From: Rachicladosporium sp. CCFEE 5018
Lineage: Eukaryota; Ascomycota; Dothideomycetes; Cladosporiales; Cladosporiaceae
Length of the DNA: 64,000 nt
Direction of reading: 5' to 3'
NCBI GenBank assembly: GCA_002077045.2
Contig: KZ111189.1
Span: forward strand, 64,389-128,388
The notes below the pieces were generated by a model. That model ran no database searches. It saw only the letters and a list, made by a program, of their open reading frames with translations, and was not told where the DNA came from. Positions 43,680 through 53,077 of this stretch are shown here, piece after piece. The position numbers and the translations under genes are program-made. Numbering within the stretch: the stretch's first letter is position 1; every line of letters begins with the position of its first letter.

Positions 43680-44159
43680 GGTTGAAGGGATCGATGTGGT
43701 CCTTCAGTTCTGTGGATGGTGAAGATTGAGACGCGAGAGGCGCACGAAAGGAGGCGATGAACGACTCGAGGTGCAGCGCTATGCTCGCATGCTTCTGTTG
43801 CATTGATGTGCAAAACCGGCCGAGGCATGGGCATATTAGGGGATTGTATGGTATTTTGCATCACCATATAACCTCATTATCGAGCTAAGATCACATTCAA
43901 CCTGGTGAGTAGGGTTGTCAAGTCGCCGGCTACTGCTCTCTTAGATGATCGATCGGGTGGTGATTCAGAAGGGAGGTACGATGGATAAACCGAGAGACCA
44001 TGATTAGGAAGCAAACATGTGTAGCGACTGCGTTGTACTTCCTACATAAACCTAAGCAACGAACGCCGTGGGTATCAGATCCAGCCATCACTTCTCGTCC
44101 TATTCCCTGTTCCCTTCGAGATTTTCGCTTCATCCCTCAGCCACTCTTTCTCCCACTCT
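43680..44159. other. Convergent 3' spacer
   Basis: About 480 bp between the stops of UGM and the stomatin gene, presumably both 3' UTRs. Nothing else was recognised. Confidence 0.5.
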
Positions 44160-45310
44160 TCACATGTTCTCCACAACCCTCGAGTTGATGGCCGACTGGA
44201 ACCCCGGAATCCCACCCATCTGGAAGTCTGCCTCGCCGGCCTTTGAAGGACCGCCCGCGCCAGTGTTATACTGGCCATTGCCGCTGAACTGCTGCGCCGC
44301 CGCGCCCTCGCCCGCGGAGGCCGCAATAGCCATCTGCTCCGCGATTGGCGGTGCGCCGGGAAGGAAGATAACTTTGCTGTTCGCGGTCTTGGCCATGGCT
44401 TGCATGGCTTCCAGGTAGCGGATCTGCATGGCGGGTGCGGAGGAAAGGATATCAGCGGCTTGACGCATGAGCTTCGCGGACTCGACTTCAGCGCGTGCGG
44501 AGATGACTTTCGCCTCACCAGTCCGCTTGGACTGTGCGGCCATGGAAAGCGAGTCCTGCAGCTCCTGCGAGAAGATGATGTCTTTGATCAGCATGCTCTC
44601 CACTGCCGCTCCCCAGCCGGCCGCAGTCTCCTCGATGATTTCGCGGATGGACTGGGCGATTTCCTCGCGGCGTTCGATGACGTCTTGGAGGACGCGGGCG
44701 CCGATCACGTGGCGGAGGGTCGTTTGCGTGCGTTCTACTAGGGCTTGGCGCAGGTTGGAGATGCCGAAGGCGGCTTTGTGGGGGGAGGTGATGTGGTAGT
44801 AGATTACGCTAGTGAGATGGAGGTTGACGTTGTCTTTGGTCATGCAGATTTGCTTGGGGACCTCTGGAGTTGATGTTAGTATGATTGTGACTAGGGGGAA
44901 AGGTGTGGGACTAGGAACGTACCAACGATCTGGATCTTCACATCCACCTGGATCAATTGCTCAGACAGCGGGTTGATCTTGACGAGACCTGGGTCGACGG
45001 CTCTCGCAAAGCGACCGAACTTCGTGACTAGACCGACATGACCCTGCGCGACAGGCTTATATGGGTTCGGACAGACGATGCAGCATGGGATGGCTCCCAT
45101 CGTACCGACAATTGTGCCCAGGCTGGAGATCATCCCGCCATACCATCCTGTGACTGAATCATCGTCCTGGTCGTCGGCCTTGATGATCTGCGCGTACGAG
45201 GGCTGGAGGTCCTCTCGGCGAGGAGGCTGCACGTCGATGATGGGCTTATTGATTATACCAGAGCCAGCGCCGTCGAGAGGCGCTTTGCCGTTACCGTTAA
45301 TGCCGTTCAT
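44160..45310 (-). CDS. Stomatin-like SPFH/band-7 membrane protein
   Basis: Two exons, 45310-44923 and 44863-44160, give 363 aa. A hydrophilic N-terminus (~60 aa) precedes a hydrophobic hairpin-type segment (MISSLGTIVGTMGAIPCCIV) and CPNPYKPVAQGHVGLVTKFG. This is the stomatin order of a single membrane-inserted hairpin with a nearby Cys pair likely to be palmitoylated. The SPFH domain continues with VDPGLVKINPLSEQLIQVDV, MTKDNVNLHLTSVIYYHI and RHVIGARVLQDVIERREEIA, then the C-terminal helix AKLMRQAADILSSAPAMQIR. Fungal stomatins act at the plasma membrane or endosomes and, in Aspergillus, influence polarity alongside flotillin; others are mitochondrial. Another SPFH protein, flotillin, lies 36 kb away in this window, but I see no operon-like link. 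The C-terminal tail is Gly/Ala-rich. Confidence 0.93.
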
Positions 45311-46450
45311 GGTGGCGATTTAGTCGATGTTGTTGATGCGCTGGAATGTTCCGTTGAGTTGTCAATTCTTGAACCTGGTCGAAAGTTGAAGTGATAGCAG
45401 GGACTACGATTGATTGCTACAGGTTATGATCAAATTGCCGAGGAGGCGAACACCATCACAATATATGTAGTGGTGGACGTCAGTAAAGTCGAAGCTACGC
45501 GCAAGGGTGCGGCACTAGGCTCCTTCCCACAGTAGCGCGCGCGAAACAAGCACTTTCAGTGTGGGTCCTCACGAGACCGCCGCAGATCGATCTTTACAAG
45601 TCGACTTCGCCACGTAATTCCATACGCAGCCGACACTGCCGCGCGATATTCGAGCCCACTGCAATGCAATGGTCAGATGTCAACGCCAATCCCAGATCCT
45701 CCATGCGTACACATGACCATCAGAAACTCCGGCGCATTTTCGCAGAGGCCACAAGGCTGAGTCTAACTTCCATCCCCACGATCCTCGATCCGCTACTCGT
45801 TCCGTCCAGCCCTGCCCTTGGCCTCTCGTGACAAGACTGGGCACCCAGTCTCTACGCACTAGACTCCGTACCAAGCGACTCCGCCTCCTTCTCTCACACC
45901 TCCAGCACACGGGAATGCGAGGGGATCGCCAGTCGCGCCGGTAAAGTCGGCAGACGACTCTGGCGCGGCTGCCTCATCGGGACTCGGCATCTCTTAGACT
46001 TTTGTGGAGAAGCCTGCCGCGCCGGAAGTCACGTCGTGGCATTTTGTGGGACCAAATTTGAAGGCAGGTATCGGATGGTGAGGCATATTCAGGCATGCGT
46101 TTTGAGGCGCAATGGGGTGGTGACCTCTAGCCAGTCTCCGCGGATTGCGCAGAGACGGGCGAAGACGGGGCGGAGCAGATCTCATGACCGCTGTCGCGCG
46201 CTTATATGGCTTCTCGGTATTGTCGACGAGGATGAAGTCCGCTATTCACGATGAAGGTAAGGACAAGTTTCACAGAAACCGGTGAAAGGCGTAGCACGAA
46301 AAAATTCGCTTCTCGAAAATTAAGCATTTCTTCGCTATATACACCTCCGCTATGCTTATATCACATTCACATCGTTGGGTATTTCCAATGTTCCCCTTCG
46401 CATCTACACTCTCTCCCTTCGTCTCTCGCTCCTCGATGCGCTATGTAGGC
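45311..46450. other. Intergenic, nothing recognised
   Basis: About 1.14 kb. Short frames such as 45559-45831 (plus) lack family resemblance. It holds the stomatin promoter and the 3' UTR of the esterase. Confidence 0.45.
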
Positions 46451-47386
46451 TTAAAGCATGAATGCGAACAAGGCAGCCATTGCAGCCATCAACATGGCGC
46501 TGGAGGCACCATACACGGTGACCGCGGCACCTGTGTAAGCAGGCGGAGAGCTCGTAGGCGCTGCTCCTCCACTCGTGCCATTGGCTCCACCAGCAGTCCC
46601 GTTCGCACCTCCCGTCGCATTGCCCGCAGCACATCCCTTATACTGCTTCAACTGATCCACCACGAACGTCGTCGCTGCAATGCCGTACTCCTTCACATAG
46701 CCCAGATGCACTGAGATGTTGTCGAAGCTGCCCGACGCGCAGTACGGGTCGAAGGCATCGCAGTAGCTCTGGGTCCTGCTCGCCAGACCCGTGCGCTCAA
46801 AGTTCGACACATCCTCGCGAGGGAAGAGAGCGTTCTTGCTCGCATTCCCCACGTGGAAGCTTTCATTTGTGTTGAACGTTGGATCGCCCATGATGACCAT
46901 AGCCGCCACCCGCGACAGCGTGCTATCCGGCAACGGCTGATCGATCGCGACACCACCCGCGAGCGTCATGTTGTCCGGGAAAGCTGTGACTTGCTGTCCC
47001 ACCAGCGAATCAGCAGTAACCTGCGCTCCTTGCGAGTATCCCATCACCACCAATGGCTGACAGGGGCAGTTCGCAATGTAGGCTGCGATCAAGGTGCGCA
47101 TGGCGTACACTCCCGTTGTCTCGGACATGAAGTATGCATCTAGTGTCGCTGGGTAGTTGACGAACTGGGCCGTTGAGCCGGGAACTTGAGCGAGAACTGC
47201 ATCTTTTACTGCGCCGATTGTTCCAAAGCCTACAGCTTCGAGCGATGCGCGAGCAACGATTATGTGTGCGCCATTGCCTGTGGGGCAGGCGGAGGAGGTG
47301 ATGTTGCTGACAAGGGAGGCATTGCCGTTTAATTGTTGGGCAACTGCGCCGGTCGCGAAGGCGGCGAGGAGGGTGGCGGCGAGCAT
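46451..47386 (-). CDS. Secreted cutinase-family (CE5) esterase, probably GPI-anchored
   Basis: The start at 47386 begins MLAATLLAAFATGAVAQQ, a clear signal peptide, giving 311 aa. A consensus intron (47459-47416) lies just upstream in the 5' UTR. The cutinase/acetylxylan-esterase fold is shown by ACPTGNGAHIIVARAS-type sequence (residues 33-47). The nucleophile motif VVMGYSQGAQV has Ser at 118, and IMGDPTF follows. The C-terminal catalytic pair lies in the Asp/Cys segment DAFDPYCASGS and the His segment ISVHLGYV. Paired Cys residues fit the family's disulfides. The last ~60 residues are Gly/Thr/Ser/Pro-rich and end in a hydrophobic stretch (MLMAAMAALFAFML), typical of a GPI-attachment signal. 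CE5 enzymes cleave cutin, acetylxylan or similar esters. The substrate here is not determinable, but wall anchoring would keep it at the hyphal surface. Confidence 0.9.
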   Translation of the reverse strand: MLAATLLAAFATGAVAQQLNGNASLVSNITSSACPTGNGAHIIVARASLEAVGFGTIGAVKDAVLAQVPGSTAQFVNYPATLDAYFMSETTGVYAMRTLIAAYIANCPCQPLVVMGYSQGAQVTADSLVGQQVTAFPDNMTLAGGVAIDQPLPDSTLSRVAAMVIMGDPTFNTNESFHVGNASKNALFPREDVSNFERTGLASRTQSYCDAFDPYCASGSFDNISVHLGYVKEYGIAATTFVVDQLKQYKGCAAGNATGGANGTAGGANGTSGGAAPTSSPPAYTGAAVTVYGASSAMLMAAMAALFAFML

Positions 47387-48015
47387 GCTGGGCGTGTTCT
47401 TGAGGAGAGAGATTGCTGCGGCAGCGCGAGACGATATGAAAGAGAGGAGCGCCACTTACCTATACTTTGTGTCGTGCATGACGCTCAAAGCGGCCCGAGG
47501 TCAGGTACGCACCTCGCTTCGACGTCTGGTGGTGAATATAGAACGAGCCTCGGCTCGGAAGATTCTGTCTTTCATTTGGTAGGGCTGTGGGCACTGGGGG
47601 ACAATGAACCTGGTTTCAAAGACCTGGGGCGTGGGGTGACTTGGCTCCTAGATCTGACTTCGGGCGTTGCGAAGCATGATTTGACGGCCGTTGGTGGCTG
47701 AGGATGGCTGTTGCGAACTTGCGATGGAGAATTTGCTACAAGATGAGACTGAGATTGAAAGTTGTATATTGACATTGCGGCGATTTCGATGCATATTGCG
47801 GCACAGTCTCTAGGGCACAACGATAGCGCCACTAATAGACAACGTGGGATGCACCGCCTTGACCATATGTGCAAGGATGCAGCAATATTGCAGTGTCGAG
47901 TTTGGGAGTCACTGATCGGAGTATCATTCTCAACAGCCATGAGCAGGACTTCGAAGCGTTCCGCTGTGCTTTCACATTTGTCCGCTATTAATCAAAGCAG
48001 CAGCGGCGGTCATAC
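47387..48015. other. Divergent intergenic region
   Basis: About 630 bp containing the esterase 5' UTR with its 44-bp leader intron (47459-47416) and promoters for the esterase and the WGF-family gene. Nothing else was recognised. Confidence 0.5.
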
Positions 48016-48753
48016 ATGCTTCCAAGCAGGGCGGCGCTGAACATGTATTCAGACTCCAAAGACCATCGCCCAGCTCCCCACCATGAAGATTGCCTTTCGT
48101 GCCACTGGTGCAACGAGCTGTCTTGCTACGGAACTGGAGAGGACCACAATTGGGGCTTCCACATCTACCGCACGACCTTCGTCCCGGGTTCCGACGAGCG
48201 CTTCGCGACAGCTCTAGCAATTTTGGATGCGAATCTTCGCGTCGCGTGCTTCCGGGAACAAGGTCCCAATGGCGACCGACGCGAGAAGAGCGGCCCAAGT
48301 GAGCGACTGTGGCAAAGGTTGAAGAGTGAAGTAATCGAAGATCGCGCACTGGATGGCGCGCCGCCCGCTGCTGTCAAGGAACACTTTCGAGCATGGATCA
48401 AAGAACAGGGCTATCACCTCCCTGACGCTATCTCACCTGATCCTTCACTTGAGATGGCTTCATCGTCTACGCATCGCTTCTGTCTCCTGATTGACGAGGA
48501 GCCTCTCGACAATTTACTCCGATTCCCATTGCCTACGCCGTTCTACGCAACTAATCGTGAAGATCATATTGGGGTCAAGGTGCTAGACGTAGAGATTGAT
48601 GCTGAGGATTACGATCCGCCGTACGCTGAGGGCTGGTTGTGGGCTGCGCCGTGGGAGCTTGTGAACGTGTGGTTCCATTGTCGTGAGCTGTCGTTCGAGG
48701 AATTCTCTGTGGAGGATGATCGTGGCCGTCCTGTCATGTTCATCGATCGGTGA
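48016..48753 (+). CDS. Uncharacterised fungal protein, intact copy of tandem pair
   Basis: A single exon of 245 aa (or 236 aa from the ATG at 48043). I recognise no domain with a known activity. Landmarks are WGFHIYRTTFVPGSDERFAT, RLWQRLKSEVIEDRALDGAP, FRAWIKEQGY, the Ser-rich SSSTHRFCLLIDEE and DHIGVKVLDVEIDAEDYDPP, then EGWLWAAPWELVNVWFHC. The WGF-x-IYRT opening with a following Phe/Ala-rich helix recurs, as far as I recall, in uncharacterised ascomycete proteins. No signal peptide or membrane helix is present, so it is probably intracellular. The next gene downstream is a clear paralogue on the same strand (landmarks shared along the whole length), so this is a local tandem duplication. 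The clustering of Cys near the N-terminus (CLSCHWCNELSC) is absent from the paralogue and could bind metal, though that is speculative. Confidence 0.75.
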   Translation: MLPSRAALNMYSDSKDHRPAPHHEDCLSCHWCNELSCYGTGEDHNWGFHIYRTTFVPGSDERFATALAILDANLRVACFREQGPNGDRREKSGPSERLWQRLKSEVIEDRALDGAPPAAVKEHFRAWIKEQGYHLPDAISPDPSLEMASSSTHRFCLLIDEEPLDNLLRFPLPTPFYATNREDHIGVKVLDVEIDAEDYDPPYAEGWLWAAPWELVNVWFHCRELSFEEFSVEDDRGRPVMFIDR

Positions 48754-49243
48754 CGGCGTGTCATTCAGTCCGAACTACCTGCACTGAGTTGTCACAATGG
48801 CCTCTACTGCGATGGGTCGACGCTCTCACAGTGCATCCTTACCATTTGCACTGCTGATGATGAAAGTCTCGATGTACATTGCAGGTGCGTGACCTACAGA
48901 TCCTCGATGAGACCATCTAATTCGTGTCACGCTGTGTCGAAGTCCAGCGTCAGACTAGGCAGAACTCGACAGTGTGCTGCAACTAAACCATCACGGAAGC
49001 GTATGAGCGCAGTGTTGTGCACTTTACCACTTTAAGCGCGGTGTCAGAGCTTTATATGCTGGCGCGGGCGAGATCTTCTCATCAGATTTGTGACCGCCTC
49101 CTACCATCAGAACGTACCGGGCTTTCCCTACCTTATTTCTTTGTAGCGACAGCCGAAGCTTCATACATGCAGTGAAGCAGCCTGGAGCGACAATTTACGA
49201 CAGGTCTCCTAGTACCCGTCGTGATGTCAAGTAGCCGCTCAGC
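48754..49243. other. Spacer inside tandem pair
   Basis: About 490 bp between the two paralogues. It contains the promoter of the second copy; no gene is supported. Confidence 0.45.
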
Positions 49244-49987
49244 ATGGCCACCGTGACTCTTCCAAGCGACATGTCGGACGCTTATAAAAGCATTCTACGG
49301 GCAGTCGACTCCTATGGCGATCGACAAGCTGGGAGGTGGTGCAGGGAGCTGACCACTCATGGTCTTGGAGACGAGCTGCACTGGGGATTTCAGATATACC
49401 GCACGGTCTACAGTCCCGGCTCGGATGAGCAGTTCGCGACCGCGGTAGAGGTCCTGCAAGCGTATTTACGGGATGATTGCATCGGAGAATATGGGCTTCA
49501 CGGTCCTCTGCCAGATGGTCCGGCGAATAACGAGCTTCTGCAGCGGCTCAAGCTCGACATTGTCGAAGATCGAGAACTCGAAGACGCAGCTGCACCCATC
49601 ATACAGCAACGGTTCCAGGCTTGGGTCGAATCACACGGGCTATTTATCGCCACGTCCCAGGCACCCGACCTTTCACTTGAGCAGGCCAGCTCGTCCTCGC
49701 ATCGATTTTGCATCATCATCGACGCCGAAGCTGTGCAAAATGAGCTTCGCTTCCCAGTACCTGTGCCACGAAGATCGTCTGACTGGGACGACCACCTCGG
49801 AGTCAAGGTCTTGGATGTGTAGTGCAATGCCAACAGCGATGAATATGAGCCACCCTACCACGAAGGATGGCTGTGGGCAGCGCCCGGGGAGTTGGCTGAG
49901 ATCTGGTTCGAATGTCCATACAGGGCCCCAGACGAGATGCGAGGGATTGACGCCGCTGGTAGACCTGTGGTGAATGTACTTCCGTAG
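49244..49987 (+). pseudogene. Second tandem paralogue, interrupted by an in-frame TAG
   Basis: The frame starts at ATG 49244 and follows the upstream paralogue throughout: WGFQIYRTVYSPGSDEQFAT, LLQRLKLDIVEDRELEDAA, the Ser-rich SSSSHRFCIIIDAE and DDHLGVKVLDV. At 49820-49822 the codon aligned with Glu in the paralogue is TAG. The same frame then continues for 54 codons with matching sequence (DEYEPPYHEGWLWAAPGELA, AAGRPVVNVLP) to a TAG at 49985-49987. A GAG-to-TAG change explains it. Without readthrough the product is 192 aa and lacks the conserved C-terminal Trp-rich block, so it is probably non-functional or altered. The intact downstream reading implies a recent event or a base-call error. 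Function is unknown, as for the neighbour. Confidence 0.75.
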
Positions 49988-50373
49988 CGTGTGGCCTGGT
50001 GTTGTAAATGCTGCTCAGAGACCTCAAGAAGATTGCCGCTTGACATTGGATGCAACATATGCGATCAGCCGCTTCCAGGAACGAGCGCGGGTCACGTGGC
50101 GGTCACGCAGTCAGGACAGGATGTGAATTGGTAAGCAGACCTAATGGCATGCATGTCCCATGCAATTTACGTACGTTCGTGTCATATTGTGAAGCAAGTA
50201 CATGTTTCTGGGGTATTCGTTGTGAGGATGCCGGACAGCTCTCTGAAAGCCGTGCGCCGTCCCCCGAACTGCCCTTGTTCGTGTGAGTACCCAGGTACTT
50301 TCCATAACAACTTAACCTCACATTGCATCTGGCTACGGCGAAGTCGTTTTGCGGACAAGGTGGTTATTGGGGC
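49988..50373. other. Intergenic, nothing recognised
   Basis: About 390 bp upstream of the Mtf2-like gene. The Mtf2 frame is open back to ~50323 without an ATG. No other gene is supported. Confidence 0.45.
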
Positions 50374-51717
50374 ATGGTCAATCATGCTACGGTTTGCAAG
50401 CACGCGTCCCGGAAAATCTTAAGCTCATTCGCATCCTGTCCATCGGAGGCTTTTGCACCGTTCTTGTATCTCACACAGAGTATCACGCGATGCTATGGAA
50501 CTGTACAGACCGACGCAAGAAGAGCTGAATCGCGTAGCAGTCGCATTCAGAGCAAAGTTGTAGACGGAGAGCGACGAGGTCGCCTGAGACGAGGACAACA
50601 GAGGCTTGATGGCGGACCAGCAAGGCCGAGCATTCAGCTCTCGACACGACCAGCCCCACGGACAGAGCATGTACCGTTCGAGGGTGCTGCTGCGAAGTCA
50701 GCCGTCGTTGACAGCGCTCTGTCAGATGGCTCGACGGTGACTCCGAGCGAAAGGAGAGCGTTCGAAAGTCTGTTGGCTTTGCGTAGAGACGGGATTGCGC
50801 AAGAGGATTCCAAAGTTGTAAAAACAAGGCATGGGCAAATCAAACGAGCGTCGGACCACGAGGTACATGACGCTCAGAGTGTTGAGGCGCAAGGAAGAGA
50901 CTCTGAAGTCAAGGAAGCCGCGCGCCCAAGCCTTGACGCTCGCAGCGCCGCTGAGATCAAGACCGTAGACAGTCTCATGGCGGACACGCAGACAGACGCA
51001 GATATATGGCGAGTTCTGCACGAGAGAGTCATCTCACGCGTACTTGCACTGCAGCTTGACACGTCTGAAGAGCCCACCGAAGATCTGGACAAGGCGAGGA
51101 CACCAACCAAGAAGGCAAAGGGAAAGAAGTCGAAAACTTTGACTGTAACGGCAGCTGCGACTCCTGCAGAACCTGCCACCACGCCGAGCAAGGCAACTCC
51201 AGTACCCAGCGCGCAGGACCTGCACCTGCTGACGCAGACATTTCCAATCCATCTGCTCAACTTCACTAAGCGATGCGCCAGCAGCTTTCCCGGCTCAAGT
51301 CTGCCGTCCAACCTCCTGCCATACATCAAGTCACTAGGTCCAACAACATTCACAATGGCAGCTACTACATCGCTCTACAATCACCACCTGAGCCAGCTGT
51401 ACTACCAGCATCTCGATCTGCCGTCGATCATTGCCACGCTGGAAGAAATGGACCAGCAGGTGTACGACTTCGACACAGCGACTTACAATCTCTTGGGTAA
51501 GATCTTACATCGCGCGAATGAGGCACGACTTGGTCATCTTGGTCCTGGTACACAGGCTATCTGGGGCAGCGAGAGGATGCGAAGTGCATTGAAAGGTATC
51601 GCCGAGTGGAAGGCGAAAGTGCTGGTGCAGATGGAGGCACGCGCTCTGCAGGTTGCGAGATCGCAACCGGCACTCGAGAACCGCAGAGACGAGTCTCTTG
51701 TAGATTATGAAATGTAG
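50374..51717 (+). CDS. Mtf2-like mitochondrial gene-expression factor
   Basis: A single exon of 447 aa from ATG 50374. The N-terminal ~50 residues are rich in Arg, Ser, Ala and Leu without acidic residues near the start (MVNHATVCKHASRKILSSFA, then LYLTQSITRCYG), as in a mitochondrial presequence. A long charged, disordered middle follows. The C-terminal ~200 residues match the Mtf2 C-terminal domain of fungi: DTQTDADIWRVLHERVISRV, HLLTQTFPIHLLNFTKRCAS, LPYIKSLGPTTFTMAATTSL and IIATLEEMDQQVYDFDTATY. Mtf2/Nam1 in yeast couples mitochondrial transcription with RNA processing and translation in the matrix. A Lys-rich Ala/Pro linker (TKKAKGKKSK) interrupts the domain as a species-specific insert. 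No intron is needed. The assignment rests on these blocks, not on a catalytic motif. Confidence 0.78.
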   Translation: MVNHATVCKHASRKILSSFASCPSEAFAPFLYLTQSITRCYGTVQTDARRAESRSSRIQSKVVDGERRGRLRRGQQRLDGGPARPSIQLSTRPAPRTEHVPFEGAAAKSAVVDSALSDGSTVTPSERRAFESLLALRRDGIAQEDSKVVKTRHGQIKRASDHEVHDAQSVEAQGRDSEVKEAARPSLDARSAAEIKTVDSLMADTQTDADIWRVLHERVISRVLALQLDTSEEPTEDLDKARTPTKKAKGKKSKTLTVTAAATPAEPATTPSKATPVPSAQDLHLLTQTFPIHLLNFTKRCASSFPGSSLPSNLLPYIKSLGPTTFTMAATTSLYNHHLSQLYYQHLDLPSIIATLEEMDQQVYDFDTATYNLLGKILHRANEARLGHLGPGTQAIWGSERMRSALKGIAEWKAKVLVQMEARALQVARSQPALENRRDESLVDYEM

Positions 51718-52047
51718 TCTGTCTCTTCTCACAGTGCTTGACCTCGTCGTCCTTTCCAATTTCCCATCACATGTGATTCGTTGCTTTCATCACGTGGTAC
51801 GCTAGTGCAGAATCTAAGACTGAAACCGAAATGCCGTCCTCTCTACATGCACACTTAGATCACCACTTCCACGATTCTGTACCACCTACACATCGCCTGC
51901 GACAGCCCACAGACCAACACTGAGAACATCAATCAGCCTCGCACTCGCAGTACTGACCGCTCGCCATCTCGACAATCACCGACTACGCGCCTAGCGACCC
52001 CTCTCGCACCACCACATACACCCTCCCAACCGTGGCTGTCCTACACA
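51718..52047. other. Leader/promoter of antizyme gene
   Basis: About 330 bp. The last 200 bp are A/C-rich with almost no G, typical of a long unstructured fungal 5' leader. No gene is supported. Confidence 0.5.
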
Positions 52048-52955
52048 ATGGCGAATATATCCAAACACGACATGTCGAGTAGTACCAGTAGTGACCGTCG
52101 CTCCTCGTCTTCGAGCAGCGGCGGTCACCGAAACACCACCGCCTCGGCCTTCATCGTCAATGCGACGACAAACGAATTGACCTCCGTTCACTTCGGGGCA
52201 GGCGGTATGTCTCTGGTCGCCTTCAGTCTTTTCTGCTACTTTGGTAGCTGACAGTGTACCAGGAGTGGGGTGGTTGGTTTGAGGTCGCTAACCCAAACAA
52301 CACCACGCCGCCGCCCTCCCCCGGCAAGCACCGCGGAGGGAGGGCGCAGCGGCAAGCCGCGCATTACATCACGGAAGAGTGTGAGAGGCTCTTTTGCGGG
52401 ACACTGGAAGCTGTTTTCTTGGTTGAGAAGGGAACTGGGCTTTCGGGACCGCTGGTGATGGATGCGCACAACGAGGAACAGAGAAGCAGGAAGACTGGAC
52501 CGCGAGATGACTACGCAGTGAAGGCTTCTGGTGCCGCTGGCTCTGTCACGGACTGGCTCGAGGTCTATGACTACCATGGAGACGGAGTTAGATTTCGAGG
52601 CTTCGTGGCGGAGTCCCCGAAGCAACGTGCGATGTTCGTCTTCTTCGATAAGAATGTGGTCGCCGGGCAGGATCTAAAGCCAGGGTATGTCTGCATTTCC
52701 CTCTATGGCATGTCTGCGACACAGTACGCTAAACTCAATTCTAGGCTCACAGCACTTCTCGAACTCGCAAGCTCGGATGGCGTTGACTGCGACCAATTGA
52801 TTGTTTGCGTCGATCGCACAGCCGACGAGACTGCAGCCAAAGACTTGACAAAGGATCTTGGCTGGGTCGGCTTCGAGCTGACTATACTTGACGACTGGTC
52901 TGGCCAAAAGTGTACCCTGAGCGATCGGTGGTTATTTCTGGGTATGGACGTCTAG
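52048..52955 (+). CDS. oaz: Ornithine decarboxylase antizyme, +1 frameshifted
   Basis: Exons 52048-52204, 52263-52684 and 52745-52955 (introns GTATGT...CCAG and GTATGT...CTAG). In the zero frame the first exon (Ser-rich, FIVNATTNELTSVHFGAG) continues GVGWLV and stops at TGA 52280-52282. The antizyme domain lies in the +1 frame, so one base (52280) must be skipped; the full product is 262 aa. Domain evidence: DWLEVYDYHGDGVRFRGFVA, RAMFVFFDKNV, LTALLELASS, QLIVCVDRTAD, DLGWVGFELTILDDWSG and DRWLFLGMDV. This is the fungal OAZ pattern, homologous to the animal core ending in GFE...F.Y. Antizyme binds ornithine decarboxylase monomers, sends them to the proteasome and blocks polyamine uptake. Polyamines raise frameshift efficiency, closing a feedback loop. 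The frame and intron logic are strong; a GTC donor could in principle avoid the shift but is far weaker. Confidence 0.9.
52274..52283 (+). promoter_or_regulatory. oaz: Programmed +1 frameshift site of antizyme
   Basis: Zero-frame codons TTG GTT TGA are followed by G. With GTT in the ribosomal P site and the slow UGA in the A site, skipping T52280 puts GAG GTC GCT in frame and enters the antizyme domain. A stop codon at the shift point is the universal arrangement in antizyme mRNAs. GTT as the preceding codon differs from the UCC of animals and fission yeast. Confidence 0.8.
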
Positions 52956-53077
52956 ATGCCTAGCTGCATCTGGCCAAATGCGTGAATGCTCTGCCTGCTC
53001 TGGTATACGGCGTCGTTGACCATGGATGGAAAGGCATGCATATACCATCGAAAGTTGGTCGGCGTTGGTAGCTAAGT

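Noticed and set aside
7169..45310. Functional linkage of flotillin and stomatin as a cluster
   Set aside because: They are 36 kb apart with many unrelated genes between; presence in the same window is probably coincidence.
23240..49822. TAG as a reassigned sense codon
   Set aside because: Several intact genes in the window end naturally with TAG, and no family alignment shows systematic TAG at one residue (Tyr in one case, Glu in another).
52205..52262. Antizyme as a single uninterrupted frame using a GTCGCC donor
   Set aside because: That donor is far from consensus, whereas GTATGT at 52205 is ideal. Antizymes generally require a +1 shift at a stop codon, exactly as seen.
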